A stretch of 25,567 bases of DNA from RGIG3009 sp964470515. GTDB taxonomy: Bacteria > Bacillota > Clostridia > Oscillospirales > Acutalibacteraceae. A program made the position numbers and the translations under genes. Shown in pieces: positions 5,504 through 12,196 of this stretch. The stretch lies in assembly GCA_964470515.1 (NCBI GenBank), contig CAYYDD010000019.1, forward strand, positions 1 to 25,567. Reading direction: 5' to 3'. The notes under the pieces were generated by a model. The model searched no databases, was not told the origin of the DNA, and saw nothing but the letters and a program-made list of their open reading frames with translations. Each line of letters starts with the position of its first letter. The stretch's first letter is position 1.

Positions 5504-5533
5504 GGCATATTCCTGTTTCGCCGCACATAGATA
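5504..5533 (+). promoter_or_regulatory. Candidate sigma-E promoter of spoIIIA
   Basis: GGCATATT (5504-5511) resembles the sigma-E -35 (GTCATATT), and 14 bp later CATAGATA (5526-5533) resembles the -10 (CATACAMT, five of eight). In Bacillus the spoIIIA operon is transcribed in the mother cell by sigma-E. The predicted start lies just before the AAGGGGGG ribosome site. Confidence 0.5.
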
Positions 5534-5559
5534 TGGACAAGACAAGGGGGGACGAGCAT

Positions 5560-6528
5560 ATGGCCGACGGATTTGATACGCTGCTGACACTGCTGCCCGA
5601 GGAGCTACGGCGGGGTCTCAGCCGTCTGCCGACTGATGTGAAGGCGCAGGTGCAGGAGCTTCGCCTGCGTGCGGGACAGGCCGTGTGTGTCGGCATCCGC
5701 GGGCGCGAGCATTACGTCACCGCCGACGGCGCGTTTACCGACTATGCCGGCGGGGCGCTGCACTGCACGACCGTGTGGCTGCGGCAGACGGTCGACCGCG
5801 CGTGCGAGCAATCCGTTTACGCCCATCAGGAGGAGCTACGGCATGGGTTTCTGCCCGCGCCGGTGGGTTGCCGCATCGGTGTGGCGGGCACGGCGGTGCT
5901 GGAGCAGGGGCGCATCGTCAGTTACCGTAACGTCACCTCGCTGTGCCTGCGCGTGGCACGGGAGCACTACGGCTGTGCATACGAGCTGGCAGAACGGCTG
6001 TGCGGGGACGGTATTCACGGCGCACTGATCGGAGGTGAGCCGTCCAGCGGCAAGACCAGCCTACTGCGCGATCTATTGCGGGAATTTGCCGGCCGGAGGA
6101 TATCCGCCGTGGCGGTGGACGAGCGCGGCGAGTTGACCGGAGGGACTCCGATTAATTGTGACGTGCTACGCGGTACGCCTAAGGCTCAGGGTATCACACA
6201 GGCGATCCGCTGTCTGGCACCGCGCGTGATCGTGTTTGACGAGCTGGGCAATACGGAGGAGCTGCAAGCGGTGCACGGTGCGCTGACCTGCGGCGTGCCG
6301 GTGGTGGCCTCGGTTCACTGCCGCCGCCCGCAGGAGCTGTTACGGCGCGAGGGGATGACCGAGGCGTTGCGCAGCGGTGCGTTTGCCTATATGGTACAGC
6401 TGCGCGGCTGTGCTTGCCCGGGGGAGATCGCCGACGTGATACGAACGGAGGAATGGCTGAGTGAAGCTGTTTGGAATACTGCTGATCCTGATGGCGGGGA
6501 CAGGCTGGGGCATTACAGCGGGGCGTAA
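5560..6528 (+). CDS. spoIIIAA: Stage III sporulation protein AA, secretion-type ATPase
   Basis: SpoIIIAA is the cytoplasmic ATPase of the SpoIIIA-SpoIIQ channel, which links the mother cell to the engulfed forespore and resembles the GspE/PilB ATPases of type II/IV systems. The 322-residue product has Walker A GGEPSSGKTS (about residues 158-166) and Walker B VIVFDELG (about 223-230). The start at 5560 has AAGGGGGG eight bases upstream; an earlier ATG at 5533 has no ribosome site and lies in the putative promoter. The gene runs 68 nt into spoIIIAB in another frame. The last 20 or so residues (AVWNTADPDGGDRLGHYSGA) look unlike the family and are encoded over spoIIIAB, so they are probably a dispensable tail left by loss of an earlier stop. 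Confidence 0.93.
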   Translation: MADGFDTLLTLLPEELRRGLSRLPTDVKAQVQELRLRAGQAVCVGIRGREHYVTADGAFTDYAGGALHCTTVWLRQTVDRACEQSVYAHQEELRHGFLPAPVGCRIGVAGTAVLEQGRIVSYRNVTSLCLRVAREHYGCAYELAERLCGDGIHGALIGGEPSSGKTSLLRDLLREFAGRRISAVAVDERGELTGGTPINCDVLRGTPKAQGITQAIRCLAPRVIVFDELGNTEELQAVHGALTCGVPVVASVHCRRPQELLRREGMTEALRSGAFAYMVQLRGCACPGEIADVIRTEEWLSEAVWNTADPDGGDRLGHYSGA

Positions 6529-6961
6529 GCTGCACAGCCGCGCGGTGTCGTTGGAGCTACTCTCCCGCTTTACCGAGCAACTGGCCGAGCGCATCCGCTA
6601 CACCACCGCGCCGCTCGCCGTACTGCTGCGGGAGCTGGCTGCCTCGGCCGAGCTGGAACGCCTGCCGCTGCTGCGGTGCATTCCGACGGCGGAGGATCCG
6701 CGCGGCGCCTTATGCGAGGCCGCTGAGGCGTGTGCGGGCGAGATGGCACTGAATACGGAGGATACCCGTCTGCTGACGGAATTTATCCGTGGCTGGGGCA
6801 ATGCGGACGTGACCGGCGAGGTACAGCGCTGCCGTCAGTATGCCGCACGGTTCCGTGAGCGGTGTGAGGCAGCCCGCGCCGACGCACGCTGCAAGGAGAA
6901 GCTGTACGTGACGCTGGGCATCTGCGGCGGCAGTATGGCGGCATTACTGTTAGGAGGATAA
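6461..6961 (+). CDS. spoIIIAB: Stage III sporulation protein AB
   Basis: SpoIIIAB is a mother-cell membrane protein of the forespore channel, similar in layout to GspF-type platform proteins. The 166-residue product has an N-terminal hydrophobic helix (KLFGILLILMAGTGWGITAG), a helical soluble middle, and a C-terminal hydrophobic segment (LYVTLGICGGSMAALLLGG). The GTG start at 6461 has GGAGG nine bases upstream, located inside spoIIIAA. The long overlap with spoIIIAA suggests translational coupling. The TTAGGAGGATA at its 3' end serves spoIIIAC. Confidence 0.92.
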   Translation: MKLFGILLILMAGTGWGITAGRKLHSRAVSLELLSRFTEQLAERIRYTTAPLAVLLRELAASAELERLPLLRCIPTAEDPRGALCEAAEACAGEMALNTEDTRLLTEFIRGWGNADVTGEVQRCRQYAARFRERCEAARADARCKEKLYVTLGICGGSMAALLLGG

Positions 6962-6963
6962 CT

Positions 6964-7158
6964 ATGGAAGTCGATTTGATCTTCAAGATCGCGGCGATCG
7001 GCATCATCGTGGCGGTGCTGAATCAGGTGCTCATCCGCTCGGGACGCGAGGAGCAGGCGATGCTGACCACCTTAGCGGGACTGATCGTGGTGCTGACGAT
7101 GATCGTCACCGAGATCAGTGATCTGTTCCGTATGGTCAAATCGGTGTTCGGGTTGTGA
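6964..7158 (+). CDS. spoIIIAC: Stage III sporulation protein AC
   Basis: This is a 64-residue, two-helix membrane protein: IFKIAAIGIIVAVLNQVLI, then a short basic/acidic turn (RSGREEQ), then MLTTLAGLIVVLTMIVTEI. The length and the 'LIFKIAAIGIIV..LNQVL..SGREEQA' pattern match SpoIIIAC, a small membrane component of the SpoIIIA channel. The ribosome site AGGAGG lies just upstream, with only 2 nt between the spoIIIAB stop and the ATG. Four bases separate its stop from the spoIIIAD start. Confidence 0.94.
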   Translation: MEVDLIFKIAAIGIIVAVLNQVLIRSGREEQAMLTTLAGLIVVLTMIVTEISDLFRMVKSVFGL

Positions 7159-7162
7159 TGCG

Positions 7163-7558
7163 ATGGAGCTGACGGGATGGATCGCCGCAGCGGTCATTGC
7201 GGCGTTTTTGGCCGTGGTACTGCGCCGTCACGCCCCGGAGCAGGCGCTGGCGGTGGGGCTTGTCGCCGGTGCCCTGTTGCTGACCTCCGCACTCTCCGGC
7301 TCGCTGCCATTGTTCCGCGAGCTGGAGGCACTACTCACGAGCAGCGGTATGTCGGGCGAGTACGTGACCGTGCTGTTCAAGGCACTCGGCGTGTGCCTGT
7401 TGACACAGCTTGCCGCCGATGCATGCCGCGACGCAGGCGAGCAGGGGCTCTCTGCCAAAGCGGAGCTGGCCGGGAAGCTCGCCCTGCTGACACTGGCGTT
7501 GCCGCTGTTTCGCAAGCTGGGGGATATCGCGCTGACGCTCATAGGAGGGACGGTATGA
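7163..7558 (+). CDS. spoIIIAD: Stage III sporulation protein AD
   Basis: This 131-residue integral membrane protein has four to five hydrophobic segments. They include WIAAAVIAAFLAVVLRR, ALAVGLVAGALLLTSAL and KLALLTLALPLFRKLGDIALTLI, with a central amphipathic LFRELEALLTSSGMSGEYVTVLFKALGVCLLTQLAADACRDAGE block typical of SpoIIIAD. The start is placed at the ATG at 7163, 4 nt past the spoIIIAC stop; an upstream in-frame start would overlap spoIIIAC and add a non-family segment. Its own ribosome site is weak, so coupling to spoIIIAC is likely. The stop overlaps the spoIIIAE start (ATGA). Confidence 0.92.
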   Translation: MELTGWIAAAVIAAFLAVVLRRHAPEQALAVGLVAGALLLTSALSGSLPLFRELEALLTSSGMSGEYVTVLFKALGVCLLTQLAADACRDAGEQGLSAKAELAGKLALLTLALPLFRKLGDIALTLIGGTV

Positions 7559-8682
7559 AACGGGCGGTCGTGGTACTCGCACTGTTTTTGCTGCTGGGCG
7601 GCTTCACTGCTCATGCGGACACGGTCGAGGAGCTGTACGAGGAACAACTGGCAAACAGCGGCGGCCGCGAGCTGATCGGAACGTTGCCGCAGGAGACCCA
7701 AGATCTGCTGACAACGCTCGGCATTGATGAGCTGGAGCCGACCGCCTTTACCGAGCTGGATACCGAAGACACGCTGCGGCAAATTTTTTCGCTGGCGGTG
7801 ACCGCCCTGCGTGAGCCGCTCGGCGCGGCGGGGATGGTGATGGCCATTGTGCTGCTGTACGCGTGGGTCGAGGGACTGCGCCAAACACTGCGTTCGGAGG
7901 AGACCTCCGCGGTGTTCGGTACGGTATGCGCACTGGCCGCCTGCGGCAGTTTGATGTTGCCGCTGACCGACTGCATCACTGCCGTCAACGAGGCGATGAC
8001 CTCGGTGTCGGTGTTTATGGGTAGCTTTACGCCGGTATACGCTGCAGTGCTGCTTAGCAGCGGCCGCGCGGCCACGGCGCTGTCGTTTCAGTCGATCGTG
8101 CTGTACGCATCCCAGCTGATGGCGTGGTTGGCGGGCGGTGTCATCGTGCCGCTGATGACCATTTCACTGGCACTGGGCGTCACCGGCTCGGTCACGCCGC
8201 AGGTACGGCTCGGCGGCGCGGGACGGCTTATCAGCAAAACGGCGGTATGGTTGCTGACACTGGGGATGCTACTGTTTACGGGGCTGTTGTCCCTGCAAAG
8301 TCTGACGGGCGGTGCGGCGGATAATCTCGGTACCCGCGCGGTGAAATTTTCCATCGCCAGCTTTGTGCCGGTGGTGGGCGGTTCGCTCAGCGAGGCGTTT
8401 TCCACCATCCGCGGCTGCCTGCAGTTGCTCAAGTCCACGCTGGGAGGCTTCGGTGTGGCGGCCACGGCACTGATCGTACTGCCGCCGTTGCTGCGGTGCT
8501 TCGGCTGGCGACTGCTGCTGTCGGTGTGCCATACGGCGGCTGAGATGTTCGAGCTGCGCGCGATGACGGGGATTCTGGAGGCGGCACGCGGCACGGTGAA
8601 GGCTTTGATCGGCGTACTGAGTGCGTGTGGCTCGTTTCTCATCATCGCCGTCGCGATCGTGACCACAGTATCGGGGGGATGA
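7555..8682 (+). CDS. spoIIIAE: Stage III sporulation protein AE
   Basis: This 375-residue polytopic membrane protein has an N-terminal signal peptide (KRAVVVLALFLLLGGFTAHAD, probable cleavage after AHA). It continues with a soluble 90-residue segment and then six or more hydrophobic helices. The block GSFTPVYAAVLLSSG..ATALSFQSIVLYASQ and the GGSLSEAFSTIRGCLQLLKSTLGGFG block are SpoIIIAE hallmarks. It is thought to act as a permease-like channel component. The start at 7555 follows AGGAGGGA with 4-nt overlap to spoIIIAD. An open frame extending upstream to 7177 is a shadow of spoIIIAD. Confidence 0.93.
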   Translation: MKRAVVVLALFLLLGGFTAHADTVEELYEEQLANSGGRELIGTLPQETQDLLTTLGIDELEPTAFTELDTEDTLRQIFSLAVTALREPLGAAGMVMAIVLLYAWVEGLRQTLRSEETSAVFGTVCALAACGSLMLPLTDCITAVNEAMTSVSVFMGSFTPVYAAVLLSSGRAATALSFQSIVLYASQLMAWLAGGVIVPLMTISLALGVTGSVTPQVRLGGAGRLISKTAVWLLTLGMLLFTGLLSLQSLTGGAADNLGTRAVKFSIASFVPVVGGSLSEAFSTIRGCLQLLKSTLGGFGVAATALIVLPPLLRCFGWRLLLSVCHTAAEMFELRAMTGILEAARGTVKALIGVLSACGSFLIIAVAIVTTVSGG

Positions 8683-8683
8683 T

Positions 8684-9154
8684 ATGGACGGTATACGTGC
8701 ATGGAGCGCGGCGGTGTGTCTGGCGGCTCTGGGATGTGCGGCGATGCAGCTCTTGGTGCCGAAGGGCGGTGTCGGTCGGGTGTTCCGCCTGGTCGCTACT
8801 ACGTTTTTTCTGTGCTGTATGCTGCTGCCGCTACTGAAGCTTGGATCGCTGACGCAGCTGGATGTGGCCGATCTGCCGGATACGGTGGTGTCGGAGCTGC
8901 TGGCGGATACCGTGACCGAGCAACTGGAGAGGCAGGTGCGGGATATGGTGAGCGCGCTTGCCGCCGAGGTGTTGACCGAGCGCGGTGTTACCGCCGAAAA
9001 AATCGAGGTGACCACGGATATTTCCGGGGAAGGCGGCATATACATTCAACACGTTACCATCACCGTGGACAAACAAACGGTTCCGATCGCAAAGGTGGCG
9101 GGGGAGGTGTTAGCAAAGCAGCTGCAAACATCGGTCGAGGTGACCGCGGAATGA
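8684..9154 (+). CDS. spoIIIAF: Stage III sporulation protein AF
   Basis: This 156-residue protein has two N-terminal membrane helices (AAVCLAALGCAAMQLLVP and VFRLVATTFFLCCMLLPLL). A helical region follows, then a small C-terminal domain (EKIEVTTDISGEGGIYIQHVTITVDK) of the ring-building type seen in SpoIIIAF. The ATG lies 1 nt after the spoIIIAE stop codon with GGGGGGATGAT upstream. Length and layout match the family; sequence conservation is low, as usual for AF. Confidence 0.88.
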   Translation: MDGIRAWSAAVCLAALGCAAMQLLVPKGGVGRVFRLVATTFFLCCMLLPLLKLGSLTQLDVADLPDTVVSELLADTVTEQLERQVRDMVSALAAEVLTERGVTAEKIEVTTDISGEGGIYIQHVTITVDKQTVPIAKVAGEVLAKQLQTSVEVTAE

Positions 9155-9169
9155 AAGGACGGGACGGCT

Positions 9170-9730
9170 ATGGAACAAACGATGCGCACGTGGCTTACAG
9201 GGCTGACGGCGCGACTGCGCGGCGATAAGGGCCGACGGTTGCTGCTCATCGCCGGGGTGATCGGTATCGCCCTGCTGGCGTTGTCCGAGCTGCTGCCGAC
9301 AAAGACGGATGCGGTGTCCTCCGGGTCGGTAACGGCCGACGAGTTCGTGCGGCAGACCGAGGAACGGTTGACGACGCTCGTCAGCAGCATCGAGGGCGCG
9401 GGCAACTGCCGTGTGCTGGTAACGCTGGAGAACGGGGTGGAGTACGTGTACGCCACCGAGCAAAAAACAAATTCCGACCGCCAGGAGGACACAGACGACA
9501 CCGCCACCCGCCTGACACAGCGGGACGACAGCGAAAGCACCGTCATCGTGGTGGATACGGGCGATGGCCGCGAGGGGCTGCTGGTCACCGAGATCCAGCC
9601 CACGATACGCGGCGTGGTAGTCGTGTGTGAGGGCGGTGACCGCGAGGATGTGCGCAGCCGCGTCATCGAGGCGGTGACGGTGGCAATGGATCTGTCCTCC
9701 AAGCGGGTATGCGTAACAAAATTAACATAA
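9170..9730 (+). CDS. spoIIIAG: Stage III sporulation protein AG
   Basis: SpoIIIAG forms a large ring in the space between mother cell and forespore membranes and is related to the FliF/EscJ ring-building domains. The 186-residue product has a cytoplasmic stub, one membrane helix (about residues 23-41, LLLIAGVIGIALLALSELL), a helix (DEFVRQTEERLTTLVSSIEGAGNCRVLVTLENG) opening the ring domain, and the closing block IRGVVVVCEGGDREDVRSRVIEAVTVAMDLSSKRVCVTKL. Between them is an acidic, low-complexity insert (NSDRQEDTDDTATRLTQRDDSES) as in other AGs. Ribosome site GAAAGGA; 15 nt after spoIIIAF. Confidence 0.93.
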   Translation: MEQTMRTWLTGLTARLRGDKGRRLLLIAGVIGIALLALSELLPTKTDAVSSGSVTADEFVRQTEERLTTLVSSIEGAGNCRVLVTLENGVEYVYATEQKTNSDRQEDTDDTATRLTQRDDSESTVIVVDTGDGREGLLVTEIQPTIRGVVVVCEGGDREDVRSRVIEAVTVAMDLSSKRVCVTKLT

Positions 9731-9744
9731 GGAGATGTCGTTTT

Positions 9745-10284
9745 ATGAAAAAGATCTTCGGCAGAAAGCAGCTGCTACTCGGCACGCTGGTCGTGGCACT
9801 GGGTATGGCGGTATATCTTAACTATTATTTCGCACAGTCGCCGTCCGGGCTGCTGGATACGAATACGCAGCAGAGCGAGCAGGATAAACATCTCGGAGAC
9901 GCGCTGAACGTGAATACCACGCCGGACAGCACGGCAAATTATTTCGATCAGGCGCGGGAAAGCCGCGAGGCCGCGCGTGAGGAAGCCACCGAGACCGTCA
10001 AGGAGTTGCTCAACGACGTGAAAGCGACCGACGACCAGAAGGCCGCAGCGACGCAGCAGGTCATCGCGATCACCAAGGCCATCGAGCAGGAAAGTAAGAT
10101 CGAAAGCCTTATCAAGGCGAAGGGCTACGCGGATTGCGTGGTGTACATCGAGGGTGACAACTGCAGCATCGTGGTGAGTGCGGAGTCGCTGACGGTGCAG
10201 GATACGGCCAAAATTTCGCAGACGGTGACCTCACAATCGGATATTTCGGCACAAAATATCAATATTGTTACAGTAAATTCATAA
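9745..10284 (+). CDS. spoIIIAH: Stage III sporulation protein AH
   Basis: SpoIIIAH spans the mother-cell membrane and binds forespore SpoIIQ to complete the channel. The 179-residue product has one membrane helix (LLLGTLVVALGMAVYLNYYF) followed by a linker and a helical segment (ARESREAAREEATETVKELLNDVKATDDQKAAATQQV). It ends in a ring-building domain (ESLIKAKGYADCVVYIEGDNCSIVVSAESLTVQDTAKISQTV). The ATG at 9745 is chosen because AAGGAGAT lies nine bases upstream; the earlier in-frame start overlaps spoIIIAG. No forespore partner gene (spoIIQ) is present. This is the last gene of the operon; no clear terminator follows before the next promoter. Confidence 0.93.
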   Translation: MKKIFGRKQLLLGTLVVALGMAVYLNYYFAQSPSGLLDTNTQQSEQDKHLGDALNVNTTPDSTANYFDQARESREAAREEATETVKELLNDVKATDDQKAAATQQVIAITKAIEQESKIESLIKAKGYADCVVYIEGDNCSIVVSAESLTVQDTAKISQTVTSQSDISAQNINIVTVNS

Positions 10285-10291
10285 AAAACAG

Positions 10292-10321
10292 TTGCCCCGG
10301 AGATACTTTGTGGTATATAAT
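10292..10321 (+). promoter_or_regulatory. Sigma-A-type promoter of the asp23 unit
   Basis: TTGCCC (10292-10297) and TATAAT (10316-10321) are 18 bp apart, just after the spoIIIAH stop. It gives vegetative expression to the following operon independently of spoIIIA. Confidence 0.75.
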
Positions 10322-10352
10322 AGAGTCACAAAGCGAAAGGGAGGACATCAGT

Positions 10353-10718
10353 ATGGATGTTAAGGATTTCCAGTCTTCGGAGGGCTGCTGCATCATTTCC
10401 GAGGAAGTTATCGCCAAGATCGCCAGCACGGCGGCCGTGGAAGTGCCCGGTGTGGCCGGTATGGCTACCCGCCTGACGGACATCCGCGGTCTGGTCACTT
10501 CTCAGGGCAGCAAATCGGTAGGCGTCGTCAGCAACGATAACGAGACCATCGTGGACGTGTACGTCAATCTCAAGGCCGGTGTGCGTATTCCGGACGTGGC
10601 GGGCAACGTGCAGCGTCAGGTCAAGAGTGCTGTGCAGTCGATGACGGGAAAGCCGGTCACCAAGGTGAACGTGCACATTGAGGGTATCGTGCTGGAAGAG
10701 CCGAAGGACGAGGAATAA
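10353..10718 (+). CDS. Asp23/Gls24 family envelope stress response protein
   Basis: This 121-residue protein is an Asp23/Gls24 (DUF322) family member. It has the N-terminal GCCIISEEVIAKIASTAAVEVPGVAGMA block, the central VVSNDNETIVDVYVNLKAGVRIPDVAGNVQRQVKSAVQSMTG, and the closing VTKVNVHIEGIVL. Family members are abundant envelope-associated proteins in Firmicutes; some are anchored to the membrane by AmaP. No anchor gene is seen here. The ATG at 10353 follows GGGAGGA; the earlier in-frame ATG (10308) lies within the promoter. It sits between spoIIIA and nusB, a placement often seen in Clostridia. A repeat element (10751-10818) separates it from nusB. Confidence 0.93.
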   Translation: MDVKDFQSSEGCCIISEEVIAKIASTAAVEVPGVAGMATRLTDIRGLVTSQGSKSVGVVSNDNETIVDVYVNLKAGVRIPDVAGNVQRQVKSAVQSMTGKPVTKVNVHIEGIVLEEPKDEE

Positions 10719-10750
10719 TACGGTGCCAAGTGCACGTAAGCCTTGTGATG

Positions 10751-10818
10751 ATAACAAGCCACAAAGCGCCCAAAATCCGCCGTTTTAGGCGGGTTGCCAG
10801 TGCGTCAGGTGTGGTTAA
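10751..10818 (+). repeat. Intergenic repeat, copy 1 (single-ended)
   Basis: This 68-bp stretch matches, in inverted orientation, the 17164-17230 part of the copy before nadK. The shared sequence includes ATAACAAGCC, the hairpin CCGCC-GTTTTA-GGCGG, and the end GTGCGTCAG-S-TGTGGTTAA. Only one end of the element is present here. It separates asp23 from nusB. See the complete-looking copy at 17164-17324. Confidence 0.75.
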
Positions 10819-10851
10819 GGGAATTTGAAAACGGAAAGGCATGGTTTGCGC

Positions 10852-11250
10852 ATGACCAGACGGGAAGCAAGAGAGCTGGCGTTTATCCTGTTGTTTGAGA
10901 GGAGCTTCTCCGGCGAGACGATCGCGGAGATTCTGGAAAACGCGGGGGAGGCGCGCGATATTACCGGGGATACGTTTGCGATATCTCTGGCCGAGGGCAC
11001 TGCGGAGCATACGGAGGAGATCGACGAGATCATTTCCGCCAACGCGCACAACTGGAACCGTGAGCGGTTATCCCGCGTTACGCTGGCGATCCTGCGTCTC
11101 GCGATCTATGAGATGCAGTGGGTCGAGGACATCCCGGTCAGCGTTTCCATCAATGAGGCCGTCGAGCTGGCAAAACGCTACGGCGGCGATACGGATGCCT
11201 CGTTCATCAACGGCGTGCTGGGCGGTATCGTCCGGCGCGGCGAGGCATAA
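10852..11250 (+). CDS. nusB: Transcription antitermination factor NusB
   Basis: NusB with NusE (S10) supports antitermination at rRNA operons. The 132-residue all-helical product has the family opening TRREARELAFILLFERSF, the central INDANNWN-like segment SANAHNWNRERLSRVTLAILRLAIYEM, and VSINEAVELAKRYGGDTDASFINGVLGGIVRR, which is close to identical across NusB proteins. The ATG at 10852 gives the normal N terminus, with GGAAAGG upstream (13 nt); a TTG at 10825 would start inside the ribosome-site region. The stop is 1 nt from the next start codon. Confidence 0.95.
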   Translation: MTRREARELAFILLFERSFSGETIAEILENAGEARDITGDTFAISLAEGTAEHTEEIDEIISANAHNWNRERLSRVTLAILRLAIYEMQWVEDIPVSVSINEAVELAKRYGGDTDASFINGVLGGIVRRGEA

Positions 11251-11251
11251 T

Positions 11252-12196
11252 ATGGCACGGTATCTCGGGCTGGATACCAGCAATTACACGACCTCCGTCG
11301 CGGCTTTTGAAGCCGAGACGGGGGCGCTTTGGCAAGTAAAACAACTATTACCCGTCAAGGACGGCGAGCTCGGTCTGCGCCAGAGTGACGCAGTGTTTCA
11401 CCACGTCCGTCAGTTGCCCGAGCTGCTTGAGCGTCTGAAAGCCGAGGCGGGCGGGCTGTCGGGGATCGCCGCTGTCGGCGTGTCCGACCGTCCTTCGCAG
11501 GCTGCGGGCTCGTATATGCCCTGCTTCCTGTCGGGCGAGGGAGCGGCGCGGCAAACGGCGGCGCTCTTGGATGTGCCGCTGTATCGGTTTTCGCATCAGC
11601 AGGGACACGTGATGGCTGCGCTGTACGGCGCGGGTGCGCTGTCACTGCGCACCGCACCGTTTCTGGCCTTTCACGTATCCGGCGGTACGACCGATGCCCT
11701 GCTGGTGCAGCCGGATGAGGATACCGTTATCCGCTGTGAGCGGGTCGCGGGCTCGCTGGATCTAAAAGCGGGTCAGCTTGTCGACCGCGTCGGCGGTATG
11801 CTGGGTCTGCCGTTTCCCGCCGGTCCGTCACTGGAGCAGCTCGCACAGCCGATTAAGGGAAAGCCGCCCCGTCCGTCGATGGAGGGGGCGAGCTGCCATC
11901 TCTCCGGCGTGGAAAATCAGTGCCGCAAGTTGCTGAACGACGGGGTCGCTCCCGCCGAGGTCGCACGGTTTTGCCTGCTCAGCGTTCGTGCCGCCGTCGA
12001 GGCGATGACCGAACGCCTGCTTACGGCCTACGGCGATATGCCGGTGGTGTATGCCGGGGGTGTGATGTCCAACGCGTATCTACGCGAGGTGCTGGAACAA
12101 CGGTTCGGCGGCCGGTTTGCACCGCCGGTGTATTCGGCGGATAACGCGACGGGTATCGCCGTGCTGACCGCCCTGAAAGCGGGGAAGGAGCTATGA
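11252..12196 (+). CDS. TsaD/Kae1-like (peptidase M22 family) paralogue
   Basis: This 314-residue protein has the ASKHA fold of TsaD/Kae1, the enzyme that makes tRNA t6A. It opens LGLDTSNYTTSVA, has the metal-binding H-x-x-x-H in FSHQQGHVMAALY, the phosphate block FHVSGGTTDALLV, and the closing AGGVMSN and SADNATGIAVL. It is not the usual TsaD: true TsaD has NHxxGH and is normally found with tsaB/tsaE, and this one lies between nusB and xseA. A TsaD-like paralogue at this site is something I associate with Clostridia and related Firmicutes. Metal and nucleotide residues appear intact, so it may be active, but the substrate is unknown. ATGA overlap with xseA. Confidence 0.82.
   Translation: MARYLGLDTSNYTTSVAAFEAETGALWQVKQLLPVKDGELGLRQSDAVFHHVRQLPELLERLKAEAGGLSGIAAVGVSDRPSQAAGSYMPCFLSGEGAARQTAALLDVPLYRFSHQQGHVMAALYGAGALSLRTAPFLAFHVSGGTTDALLVQPDEDTVIRCERVAGSLDLKAGQLVDRVGGMLGLPFPAGPSLEQLAQPIKGKPPRPSMEGASCHLSGVENQCRKLLNDGVAPAEVARFCLLSVRAAVEAMTERLLTAYGDMPVVYAGGVMSNAYLREVLEQRFGGRFAPPVYSADNATGIAVLTALKAGKEL

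Noticed and set aside
10895..11251. N-terminal extension of the TsaD-like protein to 433 residues
   Set aside because: The extension is arginine- and serine-rich out-of-frame nusB; the ATG at 11252 gives the family N terminus.
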